From contig CAIKBN010000093.1 of assembly GCA_903825675.1 (NCBI GenBank), positions 1-23,095 of the forward strand: 23,095 nt of DNA, read 5' to 3'. This DNA comes from an uncultured archaeon (GTDB taxonomy: Archaea > Aenigmatarchaeota > Aenigmatarchaeia > GW2011-AR5). The notes below the pieces were generated by a model. That model saw nothing but the letters and a program-made list of their open reading frames with translations, ran no database searches and had not been told where the DNA came from. Of this stretch, positions 7,153 through 15,740 are shown one piece after another. How positions within the stretch are numbered: the first letter of the stretch is position 1; each line of letters begins with the position of its first letter. Made by a program: the position numbers and the translations under genes.

Positions 7153-7844
7153 TTCTCCGCCTCTTTTCTATCAATCGGATTGAATTTGTATAGCTTATCT
7201 AATATTTCCTTTTCAGATAATCCCATTTTCTTGAATTCATTTACAACTGATGCTATATTGGCATCTTTTATTAAGCCTCTGCATGCTTCGCATGGCGTGT
7301 TGCTTTCAGGGCATATCGCCTTGCAGCCAGCTGCTGTTACTGGTCCTAAACAAGGCAGGCCTTTTTTGAATAAGCATTGTATCTCCTTTTCGTTGCACTC
7401 TACGCAGACAGGATGATTTATTTCCGGCTCTTTTTTGTCAACTAAGAAACCAATGATTATCTTTTCGAATTCTTCTTTATCTATTGGACAGCCACGAATA
7501 TGATAATCGACTTTAACGAACTTATCAACGCCGAAGGTTTTTTTCCGCGTCTTTTCAATTATTAGTGATGGAATACCGCCAGAAACTGCGCAGGCGCCTA
7601 TAGCAACAAGGTATTTACTGGCTGCTCGTATTTGCTTTAGCTCTTCTAGCTCTTTCTTATTGCTGATTGCACCTTCGATAATCGCTATGTCGAATTTATC
7701 AAAAATATTTTTCTCCTGAGCTAATTTGAAATAGGTTATATCAGCTACACCTAACAATTTTAGCAGGCTTGAGCCAAGATCCAATATCTGCAACTGGCAG
7801 CCTTCGCAGCATGCGAACGAAAATATTCCCATCTTTTTTTTCAT
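7143..7844 (-). CDS. hydD: Hydrogenase small subunit HydD (delta)
   Basis: Electron-transfer small subunit of the [NiFe] hydrogenase, carrying the proximal [4Fe-4S] cluster and probably further clusters. It begins MKKKMGIFSFACCEGCQLQ, with C12/C13 and C16 of the proximal-cluster motif, then GACAVSGGIPSL and CPIDKEEF, and ends with a Cys-rich region (CVECNEKEIQC, GLPCLGPVTAAGCKAICP, TPCEACRG) suited to additional clusters. Length 233 fits the group 3 short form without a Tat signal, so the enzyme is cytosolic. The stop overlaps the hydA start. The 95 bases between hydG and hydD hold a duplicated piece of the hydG 3' end (see 7853-7967). Confidence 0.93.
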   Translation of the reverse strand: MKKKMGIFSFACCEGCQLQILDLGSSLLKLLGVADITYFKLAQEKNIFDKFDIAIIEGAISNKKELEELKQIRAASKYLVAIGACAVSGGIPSLIIEKTRKKTFGVDKFVKVDYHIRGCPIDKEEFEKIIIGFLVDKKEPEINHPVCVECNEKEIQCLFKKGLPCLGPVTAAGCKAICPESNTPCEACRGLIKDANIASVVNEFKKMGLSEKEILDKLYKFNPIDRKEAEKCI

Positions 7845-7852
7845 TTAAATCC

Positions 7853-7967
7853 TATTCCAACCCCTTTACTTCGTTCCATAAAGGAGAAGAACCTACGGTT
7901 CTCTCCCTTTACCCTCATTCCCTTAAGGAATATTATAAATTATTCCAAACCCTTTACTTCGCTCCAT
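7853..7967. repeat. 27-bp direct repeat of the hydG 3' end flanking a hairpin segment
   Basis: Bases 7853-7879 and 7941-7967 are 25/27 identical, 88 bases apart. The 7941-7967 copy is the last codons of hydG (minus strand WSEVKGLE-stop); the other copy reads WNEVKGLE-stop. Between them, 7880-7940 contains an imperfect hairpin (GGAGAAGAACC, loop TAC, GGTTCTCTCC) and a GGAATA...TATTCC palindromic stretch. It looks like an insertion that duplicated its target or carries a copy of the gene end. The first copy is followed by ATTTAAATGAAAAAAAA (minus strand), the hydD start region. Confidence 0.7.
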
Positions 7968-8719
7968 TTGAAATTAGGCCCGTCTTTACAGACCAGCTTG
8001 CTTCCTATATTACAATGGAAACATTTACCAATGCCGCAGCGCATATTTCTTTCAAAAGAAACTATTATTTTATCATCGCTAACGCCTTTTACGTTAAGCA
8101 TCTGGGAAACGAACTTAAACATGATTGGTGGACCACAAACTATAGCTACAGGGTTCTTGGGCATTTTAAAATTCCCCAGTAGCTTTGTTACAACTCCTAC
8201 ATTGCCTTTCCAATTCTTGTCTGCTTCATCGACTGTTACATGAACAGAAAAATGCTTTTTCCATTTTTCTAGCTCATTCTTGTATATTATAGATTTTGGG
8301 TTTCTTGCTCCGTAGAATAATACCAGGCTGGAGAAATGCTTCTTATTCAGGAGATAGTAATCAATAAAAGAGCGTATTGGCGCAAGACCACAACCGCCGG
8401 ATATCAGAAGGATGTCTTTGCCCTTGAGGTAATCAAATGGATAAGGATTACCATACGGCCCTCTTATTCCAATTTTATTTCTAGGCCTCATTTTGTAGAG
8501 ATCGTCTGTAACAGATCCAACAGGTCTGAAGGTTAGCTCTAGGTCTGGATAAGAGCTTATTGATATTGGCGCTTCGCCGAAGCCAGGCAATGATACCTGG
8601 ACAAATTGGCCTGGCAAGAAATGCATTTTTTTCTCTAGTACAAAGGTCTTTATTTCTGGGTTTTCATCTACAACTTTTTTTATTTTTACCATTTCTGGTT
8701 CATACTGGTTAATTGTCAT
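7940..8719 (-). CDS. hydG: Hydrogenase gamma subunit HydG (FAD/NAD(P)-binding diaphorase)
   Basis: Ferredoxin-reductase-like subunit that links the hydrogenase to NAD(P)H. Domain order: FAD-binding barrel at about 1-95 (FVLEKKMHFLPGQFVQVSLPG, then the FAD-binding GPYGNPYPF), NAD(P)-binding Rossmann region from ILLISGGCGLAPIRSF (about 105), and a C-terminal [2Fe-2S] site CGIGKCFHCNIGSKLVC with C228, C233, C236 and C244. Length 259 (Pyrococcus homologue about 290). The start is preceded by GAGGT eight bases upstream. It lies between hydB (47-base gap containing a family B hairpin) and hydD. The last eight codons are duplicated downstream. Confidence 0.93.
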   Translation of the reverse strand: MTINQYEPEMVKIKKVVDENPEIKTFVLEKKMHFLPGQFVQVSLPGFGEAPISISSYPDLELTFRPVGSVTDDLYKMRPRNKIGIRGPYGNPYPFDYLKGKDILLISGGCGLAPIRSFIDYYLLNKKHFSSLVLFYGARNPKSIIYKNELEKWKKHFSVHVTVDEADKNWKGNVGVVTKLLGNFKMPKNPVAIVCGPPIMFKFVSQMLNVKGVSDDKIIVSFERNMRCGIGKCFHCNIGSKLVCKDGPNFKWSEVKGLE

Positions 8720-8737
8720 AAATTAATACCTCTAACC

Positions 8738-8766
8738 TGCCTGACGCACTTCATGCGTCGATTTGA
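8738..8766 (-). repeat. Hairpin repeat, family B copy 1 (hydB-hydG gap)
   Basis: On the minus strand, ATCAAATCGACGCATGAAG followed by TGCGTCAGGCAG closely matches 17115-17146 on the plus strand (ATCAAACAGACGCACGAAG, then TGCGTCAGGCAG). The core is a 6-bp inverted repeat, GACGCA/TGCGTC (8743-8748 and 8754-8759). It sits between the hydB stop and the hydG ribosome site, leaving the operon intact. Confidence 0.65.
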
Positions 8767-9699
8767 TCACTGCCTTAACGCGTGGAACATATTTATATCG
8801 ACCATGCAGACGCTGACACATCTGCCGCAGCCAACGCAGCCAAGCATGCCGACTCTTTCTTTACTGTAGCCAAGCTTGCAATGGATCCAGTTTTTCAGTC
8901 TTTGCTGCCGTTCTGGACGAAATACAAAATTGCCTGCAACTCGCGTGTATCTTTGCAGCTGGCATGAGTCCCAGTATCTTATTCTTTCTTCTGGTTTAAG
9001 GCATAAGCCTATTTTATCTTCATCATAAAAACATACGCAGGTTGGGCAGACTGCATTGCAGGCAGAGCAGCTTACGCAGCGCCTGGCAAAATCTTCTATT
9101 ATTTTATCATTTATTTCTATTCTTGCCCTGCTTCGCATGACAAAGCTTTTTCTTATGAGTTCCATGAGAATGTCTATGTCCCTGACCTTTGCTTTCTTTA
9201 GGTGCTTAAACTTACTGATTATCTTTCTGCCGACTTCAGAGCCAGTAACTATGAAGAAATCATCCTTTGATTCTATGAAAAGCAGGTCATAGTTGTTGGT
9301 CTGGAAGGTATCAGTTATATGGCAGTAACAGTTATCGTCAAGGCGCTTTATGCATTGTATGCCGAATATTAAGGTGTTTTTTCTTTTTTCTTTGTAATAT
9401 GGGTCATCCTTTAGCAGTTTATCAAGATATGCTATGGCGTTCATGTCGCATGGCCTGACACCAAACAATACCCTCTTTTTTGTTTTTTCTATGTGAGGCA
9501 CTGGTTTTTGCCTAAAAAAGAATATTTTTTCCTTGTCCGGAAAGAACAGCTTTCTTGCAGAGAAGGCAGTTTTCTTATCAAGTTTTATATCTTTTGCGTT
9601 TTCAATCTTTTCGAAAGTTCTGCCTACAGGTGCAAATATATCATACCTTTTTATTAAGGCATCTATAAACGAATCCAGGTCATGCTTTTTTATAATCAT
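8767..9699 (-). CDS. hydB: Hydrogenase beta subunit HydB (iron-sulfur, AsrA-like)
   Basis: Iron-sulfur subunit of the sulfhydrogenase, related to anaerobic sulfite reductase subunit A, passing electrons between the diaphorase and the hydrogenase dimer. The N-terminal half carries the family block KRVLFGVRPCDMNAIAYLDKLL and IFGIQCIKRLDDNCYC. Two ferredoxin-type clusters follow: CVSCSACNAVCPTCVCF at about 209-225 and CVGCGRCVSVCMVD with C288, C291, C294 and C298. Length 310, close to the Pyrococcus form (about 340). First gene of the minus-strand operon; the ATG at 9699 lies about 10-20 bases after an AT-rich TATA-like element, so the leader is short. A family B hairpin separates it from hydG. 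Confidence 0.93.
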   Translation of the reverse strand: MIIKKHDLDSFIDALIKRYDIFAPVGRTFEKIENAKDIKLDKKTAFSARKLFFPDKEKIFFFRQKPVPHIEKTKKRVLFGVRPCDMNAIAYLDKLLKDDPYYKEKRKNTLIFGIQCIKRLDDNCYCHITDTFQTNNYDLLFIESKDDFFIVTGSEVGRKIISKFKHLKKAKVRDIDILMELIRKSFVMRSRARIEINDKIIEDFARRCVSCSACNAVCPTCVCFYDEDKIGLCLKPEERIRYWDSCQLQRYTRVAGNFVFRPERQQRLKNWIHCKLGYSKERVGMLGCVGCGRCVSVCMVDINMFHALRQ

Positions 9700-9707
9700 A
9701 GACTCAC

Positions 9708-10755
<1,048 letters not shown>

Positions 10756-10767
10756 GGTGTTAACACC
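10756..10767. promoter_or_regulatory. 12-bp perfect palindrome at the gap-pgk junction
   Basis: GGTGTTAACACC begins just after the gap stop codon and ends one base before the pgk ATG (10769). It includes the GGGTG that would serve as the pgk ribosome site, so a hairpin or a bound protein here would affect pgk translation. No second copy was noticed in the window. Regulation is inference. Confidence 0.4.
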
Positions 10768-10768
10768 T

Positions 10769-11938
10769 ATGGAAAAAATCCTGACAATAGATGATATGGG
10801 TTTCCGCGGCAAGAGGGTTCTGGTAAGAATAGACATAAACTCGTCTGTTGTTGATGGCGTTGTCCAAGATTCGCCAAGAATAAAGGCGCATGCTGAAACC
10901 ATAAAGGAGCTTATGGATTTTGGCGCAGCTGTGATTATTCTTGCGCATCAGGGAAGGCCTGGAGACAAGGATTACACGAATATGGAGCAGCATGCAAAGC
11001 TGCTAAGCAAGTATATTGGAAAACAAGTAAAATTCGTCGCAGATGTTTACGGGGAATTAGCAGTTAGTGAAATAAGAAAACTAAAGAGCGGCGAGGCATT
11101 GCTTCTTGATAATGTGCGCTCTGTTAAAGAGGAAATGGAAAAACTAAAGCCTGAGGAGTTTGCAGAAACCGAGTATATAAGGACGCTGAGCAACGAGGCA
11201 GATGTTTTTGTTAATGATGCGTTCTCTGTTTCGCACAGGGCCCAGGCATCTGTTGTAGGTTTTGTTAACCTGCCAGCTGTTGCAGGAAGGATTATGGAGC
11301 GAGAGTTAACTTCATTAGCGAAGATAGAAAATCCGGAAAAGCCCATGACCTTTGTTTTAGGCGGTGCAAAGCCTGAGGAGAAGCTTAAGCCTATGAAGAG
11401 CGGAAGATTTGATTATGTACTTACAGGTGGCATAGTTGCTGATTTGTTTTTGATTGCACGCGGAAAAAATCTTGGCAAGAGCAACAAGCTGATAGAAAGT
11501 AAATACAAGGACTCCCTGGCAGCAGTAAAAGGGCTGATAAGCGAAAATATAAAGACACCTGTGGATTTTGCATTTGATGACAACGGAAGAAGGGAGATTA
11601 CGATAAACGAATTGCCTATAGACAAGGATATAGAGGATATTGGCACAAAGACAATAGAGGAGTATAAAAACATAATCAGCAAGAGCAAGACCATCCTTGT
11701 TGGAGGCACTATGGGTGTTGTCGAGAAGAAAAGCATGCAGAAAGGGACGATAGAGATACTGAATGCAGTGGCTGATTCTGGCGCGTTCACGCTAATAGGC
11801 GGGGGGCATGCAGGCGAGTCTTTAGAGGAGTTTGGAATAGCTGCTGACAAGTTTTCTTATATAAGCCTTGCAGGCGGTGCGCTTATTACTTATCTTGCTG
11901 GTGAGAAGCTGCCTGGTGTTGAGGCATTGAAGCAGTGA
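10769..11938 (+). CDS. pgk: Phosphoglycerate kinase (archaeal type)
   Basis: Transfers phosphate between 1,3-bisphosphoglycerate and ADP. Motifs in order: RIDINSSVVDGVVQDSPRI (substrate Asp/Asn), ILAHQGRPGDKDYTN (the archaeal LxHQGRP form), LLDNVR, VNDAFSVSHRAQASVVGF, FVLGGAKPEEKLK, the nucleotide loop GGTMGVVEKK and GGGHAGESLEEFGI. The 389 residues are within the usual 390-415. The ATG at 10769 is taken as the start; an in-frame GTG at 10757 sits inside the palindrome and ribosome site. It pairs an archaeal-type PGK with the bacterial-type GAPDH just upstream in one operon. The next gene begins about 85 bases later with its own leader. Confidence 0.95.
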   Translation: MEKILTIDDMGFRGKRVLVRIDINSSVVDGVVQDSPRIKAHAETIKELMDFGAAVIILAHQGRPGDKDYTNMEQHAKLLSKYIGKQVKFVADVYGELAVSEIRKLKSGEALLLDNVRSVKEEMEKLKPEEFAETEYIRTLSNEADVFVNDAFSVSHRAQASVVGFVNLPAVAGRIMERELTSLAKIENPEKPMTFVLGGAKPEEKLKPMKSGRFDYVLTGGIVADLFLIARGKNLGKSNKLIESKYKDSLAAVKGLISENIKTPVDFAFDDNGRREITINELPIDKDIEDIGTKTIEEYKNIISKSKTILVGGTMGVVEKKSMQKGTIEILNAVADSGAFTLIGGGHAGESLEEFGIAADKFSYISLAGGALITYLAGEKLPGVEALKQ

Positions 11939-12024
11939 AAAAACTACTTAAGTCTTTTGCAAAGGTCTACGTCTTAAATTCTTATATCGGATAATACTCA
12001 TACTAATAAAAAAAGGTGTCTGTA

Positions 12025-12537
12025 ATGGTTTGTGTTAAGGAAAATGAACAGAGTTATGCAGATGGTATTTTATCAGCACCTCCTATTACAAATAGGCATA
12101 TCTGGATGTATCTTGTGAATAAGCGTGGCACTCTTACTTATGAAGAATTAGGCAGGATAGTTGATGAGTATAAAAAAGACAATTCAGCTTCAGTTTATGA
12201 TTTATGCAAAGCTGTTGGTGTTCATTGTAATGAAATAAAAAGAGATATAATAATGCATACAATCAGGTTTGACTACAGGAGTTCTGATAATATATTCAAG
12301 GAAGCAATAAGAGACTTAAACATGCTTTGTGGAGTAGGTGAGGTAGATCATCGTATTAGTTATAGCAAAAAAGATAATGTGACTGAGGAAGCCTTCTTTC
12401 ATAGCTTTTTGGGTGGAGATCATTCTATTGTATTGAATAATATCTGGAATAGACGTTTATCACGGAAGGAAGTCCGTGATGGCGTGTTTAAGGTTTATGC
12501 TGCCCCATCGCTTTCTGATCACATGAGCATTGAGTAA
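12025..12537 (+). CDS. Protein of unknown function
   Basis: A 170-residue soluble protein that I do not recognise. The region LTYEELGRIVDEYKKDNSAS..YDLCKAVGVHCNEIKRDIIMHTIRFDY (about 38-85) looks helical and could be a small helix-turn-helix-like or wHTH fold, but no signature is clear. The C-terminal half has a short acidic/aromatic stretch (EEAFFHSFLGGDHSIVLNNIW). No membrane segment is visible. AGGTG at 12014-12018 lies six bases before the ATG at 12025, so the in-frame GTG at 12016 is not used. A TATA-like CTTATATCGG (about 11980-11990) suggests its own promoter. It precedes the AMP-salvage genes without overlap, and a link to them is not shown. Confidence 0.55.
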   Translation: MVCVKENEQSYADGILSAPPITNRHIWMYLVNKRGTLTYEELGRIVDEYKKDNSASVYDLCKAVGVHCNEIKRDIIMHTIRFDYRSSDNIFKEAIRDLNMLCGVGEVDHRISYSKKDNVTEEAFFHSFLGGDHSIVLNNIWNRRLSRKEVRDGVFKVYAAPSLSDHMSIE

Positions 12538-12588
12538 TTTTTTGGAGTAAATGAAAACTTAATATGCTTCTTTTTCTATTAATTTAAC

Positions 12589-13413
12589 ATGGATATCTTT
12601 ACTAGAATCAAGAATCTGGAGATACAGGGAGCTATCAATATTGCTGAGCATTCTTTGATATATCTGAAGGGTTTTGCAAAGAAGAACGGGTTTGGCCATA
12701 AATTTGATTTGGAGTGTGACCGTCTGATTGCTGCCAGGCCAACTGGAGTTGCTTTGTACAATGTTATAAGAGAACTAAGAAGGGACAAATCCTTTAGAAA
12801 GATAGATGAGCTTCTGAATAAAATAAAAAATAATAAAGAAAAAATATCAAACTATGGCGAGAAACTGATAAAAAACAATAGTACAGTTCAAACGCATTGC
12901 CACTCATCAAATGTAATGGATATCATAAAAAAGGCTGCTGAAAACAAGAAATTCACTGTTATTGCTGATGTGACTGAGCCCATGCATCAGGGAATAAAGA
13001 CTGTCAAGGAGCTCTCTGAAATAAAGAACATAGAGGTTATTCTTGTAACAGATGATGCAGCAGGGCTTGCGCTCTCGCATCCATGCATATCAATGAGCGA
13101 TATTTTAATTTTGGGCGCTGATGCTATAAGGAAGGATGGGATTGTAAATAAAATAGGAACATATCTACTTGCTGTTGCTGCCAAGGAGCGCGGCATCCCG
13201 TTTTATATCGCAGCGTCCACATTAAAATATGACAGGCGCAGGCGATTAGTAATAGAGATGAGAAAGCCTAGCGAGGTTCACAGGAAAATAAAAGGCGTGA
13301 AAATACTTAATCCAGCATTTGATGTCACACCGTGGAAATTTATAAACGGCGTGATAACTGAAGATGGCACAAAAAAACCAGAACAGGTTTTGAGGGAGTT
13401 GAAGCAAGTATGA
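12589..13413 (+). CDS. Ribose-1,5-bisphosphate isomerase
   Basis: eIF2B-like isomerase converting ribose-1,5-bisphosphate to ribulose-1,5-bisphosphate in the archaeal AMP pathway. Visible features: AARPTGVALYN (the RxARPT loop), QTHCHSSNV with catalytic C104, TEPMHQGIKTVKEL, TDDAAG, and ILGADAI with catalytic D178 (equivalent to Cys133/Asp202 of the Thermococcus enzyme), and KIGTYLLAVAAKERGIPFYI. The 274 residues are shorter than the roughly 320 of Thermococcus, mostly at the N-terminus. It overlaps AMP phosphorylase by an ATGA, which settles the choice over related methylthioribose-1-phosphate isomerases or eIF2B subunits. An AT-rich element (CTTAATATG, about 12558-12566) just upstream suggests a nearly leaderless transcript. 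Confidence 0.9.
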   Translation: MDIFTRIKNLEIQGAINIAEHSLIYLKGFAKKNGFGHKFDLECDRLIAARPTGVALYNVIRELRRDKSFRKIDELLNKIKNNKEKISNYGEKLIKNNSTVQTHCHSSNVMDIIKKAAENKKFTVIADVTEPMHQGIKTVKELSEIKNIEVILVTDDAAGLALSHPCISMSDILILGADAIRKDGIVNKIGTYLLAVAAKERGIPFYIAASTLKYDRRRRLVIEMRKPSEVHRKIKGVKILNPAFDVTPWKFINGVITEDGTKKPEQVLRELKQV

Positions 13414-14912
13414 AACTCCGTGTTCACGTTTTGGGATTGGATGCAGGTGGAAAGACCATAGCTATTATAAACGAGGAGGATGCACGTGAATTTGGTGTGC
13501 ATCCGCTTGAGCGCATAGTTCTGAGAAAGGGCAGTAAAAAGCTAACAGTTGTTGTTAACACAACAAAGAAATTTGTAAAAGAGGGAAATATCGTTGTCTA
13601 TAAAGAGGTCAGTGAACGGCTAAGACTAAAGACAGGCGATACTGTAGAGGCTGAGCCACGAGAAACCCTTGCAAGCAAATATTATATAAGAAAGAAGATA
13701 GACGGTGGCGAGCTTGCTGCTAATGAGATAAGATGCATAGTTGATGATGTTCTTGATCGCAATTTAAATGATCTTGAGATGGCAGCATTTATAACTGCTT
13801 TGCATATACACGGGCTAACAATGAATGAAGCAGCTGCTTTGTCAAAGGCAATGGTAGCTACGTCCAAAAAAATTGCATTTCATGGCACAGTTGTTGACAA
13901 GCATAGTATAGGTGGCGTGAGCGGTGACAAGACCTCGCTTCTGCTTGTGCCAATAATAGCTGCTGCTGGTTTGACTATACCAAAGACATCTTCCCGTAGT
14001 ATAACCTCTCCAGCTGGGACAGCTGACAGAATGGAAATACTTGCTCCGGTGGAATTAGATATAAAATCAATAAAGAGGGTTGTAAAAAAAGTAGGTGGTT
14101 GTTTGGTTTGGGGAGGGGCAGGTGATTTAGCACCTGCAGATGACTTATTTATACAGATAGAGCATCCGCTTTCGCTTGATCCGCTACTACTACCTTCGGT
14201 TATGAGCAAGAAGAAGGTTGCTGGATCAAAATATGTTGTTATAGACATACCAGTAGGGTTAGAGGCAAAGATAAAAAATAAGGAAGAAGCAGAGAAACTG
14301 GCAAAGAAATTCATAATGCTAGGCAAAGATCTTGGCATTAAAGTGGATTGTGGAATTACAAATGGCAATCAGCCAATTGGTTATGCAATAGGGCCTGCTC
14401 TTGAGGCGAAAGAGGCTTTGGAGACTATTATGCGGATTAAAAAGCCAACTGATCTTTTAGACAAGGCAACTTCTTTAGCAGGGCTTTTATTGCGCATGTG
14501 CGGAAAGGGCAATGTGGCAACAGCAAAAAAAATATTGAACAGCGGCATGGCAGAGAAAAAGCTAAGGCAGATAATCGGAGCACAAGGCGGTAATCCAAAG
14601 ATAATGCCAGATGACATACCTTTTGCAGATCATAAAATTAGCATAAAATCAGGTTCAGATGGCATAGTAACCGGTGTCAGCGATGATAGGATTGCTTATG
14701 TTGCAAAGGTAGCTGGTGCGCCTAAAGACAAATTAGCTGGCATTATGCTTAACAAAAAGATTGGAGATAGTGTAAAGAAAGGAGAAATTCTATTTACAAT
14801 ATTTGCAGAAAAAAGGCAGAAGCTTAATAAGGCTTACAAGACTGCAAGGTCCATGCATATATTCTATATACTTGACCACAAGGAAAGAAAGATGCTTATA
14901 GAGAGGGTATGA
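13410..14912 (+). CDS. deoA: AMP phosphorylase (DeoA family)
   Basis: Phosphorolyses AMP (and CMP, UMP) to free base plus ribose-1,5-bisphosphate. The 500 residues match the archaeal enzyme, which has an N-terminal extension relative to bacterial thymidine phosphorylase: beta-rich domain about 1-85, helical domain about 88-160 (YYIRKKIDGGELAANEI), then the phosphate and nucleoside site KHSIGGVSGDKTS (164-176), KTSSRSITSPAGTADRME (192-209), and a C-terminal region from GNPKIMPDDIP onward. It is translationally coupled to the R15P isomerase upstream and to the mutase-like gene downstream, both through ATGA overlaps. Together with type III RuBisCO, not seen in this window, it would turn nucleotide ribose into 3-phosphoglycerate. 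Confidence 0.94.
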   Translation: MKLRVHVLGLDAGGKTIAIINEEDAREFGVHPLERIVLRKGSKKLTVVVNTTKKFVKEGNIVVYKEVSERLRLKTGDTVEAEPRETLASKYYIRKKIDGGELAANEIRCIVDDVLDRNLNDLEMAAFITALHIHGLTMNEAAALSKAMVATSKKIAFHGTVVDKHSIGGVSGDKTSLLLVPIIAAAGLTIPKTSSRSITSPAGTADRMEILAPVELDIKSIKRVVKKVGGCLVWGGAGDLAPADDLFIQIEHPLSLDPLLLPSVMSKKKVAGSKYVVIDIPVGLEAKIKNKEEAEKLAKKFIMLGKDLGIKVDCGITNGNQPIGYAIGPALEAKEALETIMRIKKPTDLLDKATSLAGLLLRMCGKGNVATAKKILNSGMAEKKLRQIIGAQGGNPKIMPDDIPFADHKISIKSGSDGIVTGVSDDRIAYVAKVAGAPKDKLAGIMLNKKIGDSVKKGEILFTIFAEKRQKLNKAYKTARSMHIFYILDHKERKMLIERV

Positions 14913-15655
14913 TGATCGATAAAAAATTATATCAGGCAGCTTCTAAATCATTAGAGAAGCCTGGCAAATCGCCGCAATTGCCAAAAAATGAATCGAGAAC
15001 ATATTCTGTGCTATATCTGTTTCGGCATGGGGAGACTTATGATAATAAGAGAAGGATATTTTCCGGTTGGAGACAATCAAGGCTTACTGAGATGGGCATA
15101 AAGCAGGCAGAGATACTTGCCAAAAAACTGAAAGACAAGAGAATTGACTTAGGCATTCGTTCCAGATTAGTTAGGAGCAGGGATACCCTCAGGATAGTAT
15201 TGAGATATCATCCCAATGCGAAAATAGAGATAGACAACAGGATCATTGAGCGTAATTATGGGGATCTTAACGGAACAAGCAAGCTGAAGATGATGCAGAA
15301 AAATCCTGAATTAGCAGTAAAATACAGGAGGGGTTATAATTTTCCTCCTCCACATGGAGAAAGTCTTAAGATGGTTGAGAAAAGAGTTTTCCCATTCTGC
15401 ATAGAAATTATAAAACGGATGCAGAATGAAAAGATTAATGTTGCTATTTCTGCGCATGGGAATTCGATGCGCGCCATGCGTGGATTCTTTGAAAAAATGA
15501 ACAGAAATAAATTACTAACACATGAGAACCCTCTGGGTGAGGATTATTGTGCTTACGTGATTAAGCCTTTTTCCGAGCACATGGACGCACCAAAGTGCGT
15601 CAGTTCGTTACGGCTTAAGCGAAAAAGGAAAGAAATAAACTTGGATACGACATAA
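14909..15655 (+). CDS. Histidine phosphatase family protein, probable cofactor-dependent phosphoglycerate mutase
   Basis: Branch-1 histidine phosphatase fold: LYLFRHGETYDN with phospho-acceptor H40, FSGWRQSRLTEMGIKQA, ERNYGDLNG with E114 as likely proton donor, FPPPHGESLKMVEKRV, and SAHGNSMRAM with second catalytic H183. The ERNYGDLNG and PPHGESL blocks and the length (248) favour 2,3-bisphosphoglycerate-dependent phosphoglycerate mutase over a plain phosphatase. A roughly 30-residue polar extension precedes the domain. Start overlaps AMP phosphorylase (ATGA at 14909); ATG 14912 is an alternative. The last 25 codons contain a family B hairpin (15584-15601), so the basic tail (LRLKRKRKEINLDTT) may come partly from an inserted element. 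The role would be 3-PG to 2-PG. Confidence 0.8.
   Translation: MMIDKKLYQAASKSLEKPGKSPQLPKNESRTYSVLYLFRHGETYDNKRRIFSGWRQSRLTEMGIKQAEILAKKLKDKRIDLGIRSRLVRSRDTLRIVLRYHPNAKIEIDNRIIERNYGDLNGTSKLKMMQKNPELAVKYRRGYNFPPPHGESLKMVEKRVFPFCIEIIKRMQNEKINVAISAHGNSMRAMRGFFEKMNRNKLLTHENPLGEDYCAYVIKPFSEHMDAPKCVSSLRLKRKRKEINLDTT
15584..15607 (+). repeat. Hairpin repeat, family B copy 2 (inside a coding sequence)
   Basis: GACGCAC (15584-15590), loop CAAA, GTGCGTC (15595-15601), then AGTTCG. It has the same stem as 17122-17138 and the same AGTTCG tail as 19574-19579. It lies in frame near the end of the mutase-like gene and encodes DAPKCVSS. Confidence 0.6.
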
Positions 15656-15688
15656 TATGGTCTAGACAAAATGGTTTGGAGCAAAAGG

Positions 15689-15738
15689 GCAGTAAATATA
15701 ATATGGCGCTCGACTTTTGCAACAGCAAAAGGGGAGGT
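15689..15738 (+). promoter_or_regulatory. Promoter and ribosome site for the ATP-cone nuclease gene
   Basis: GTAAATATAATATGG (15690-15704) is a TATA-like element about 40 bases upstream of the ATG at 15741. GGGGAGGT at 15731-15738 is a strong Shine-Dalgarno match with an unusually short spacer of 2-3 bases to that ATG. Confidence 0.45.
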
Positions 15739-15740
15739 AT

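Noticed and set aside
6182..8243. Plus-strand frames opposite hydA, hydD and hydG
   Set aside because: The minus-strand genes carry full catalytic motifs; these frames show no recognisable domains.
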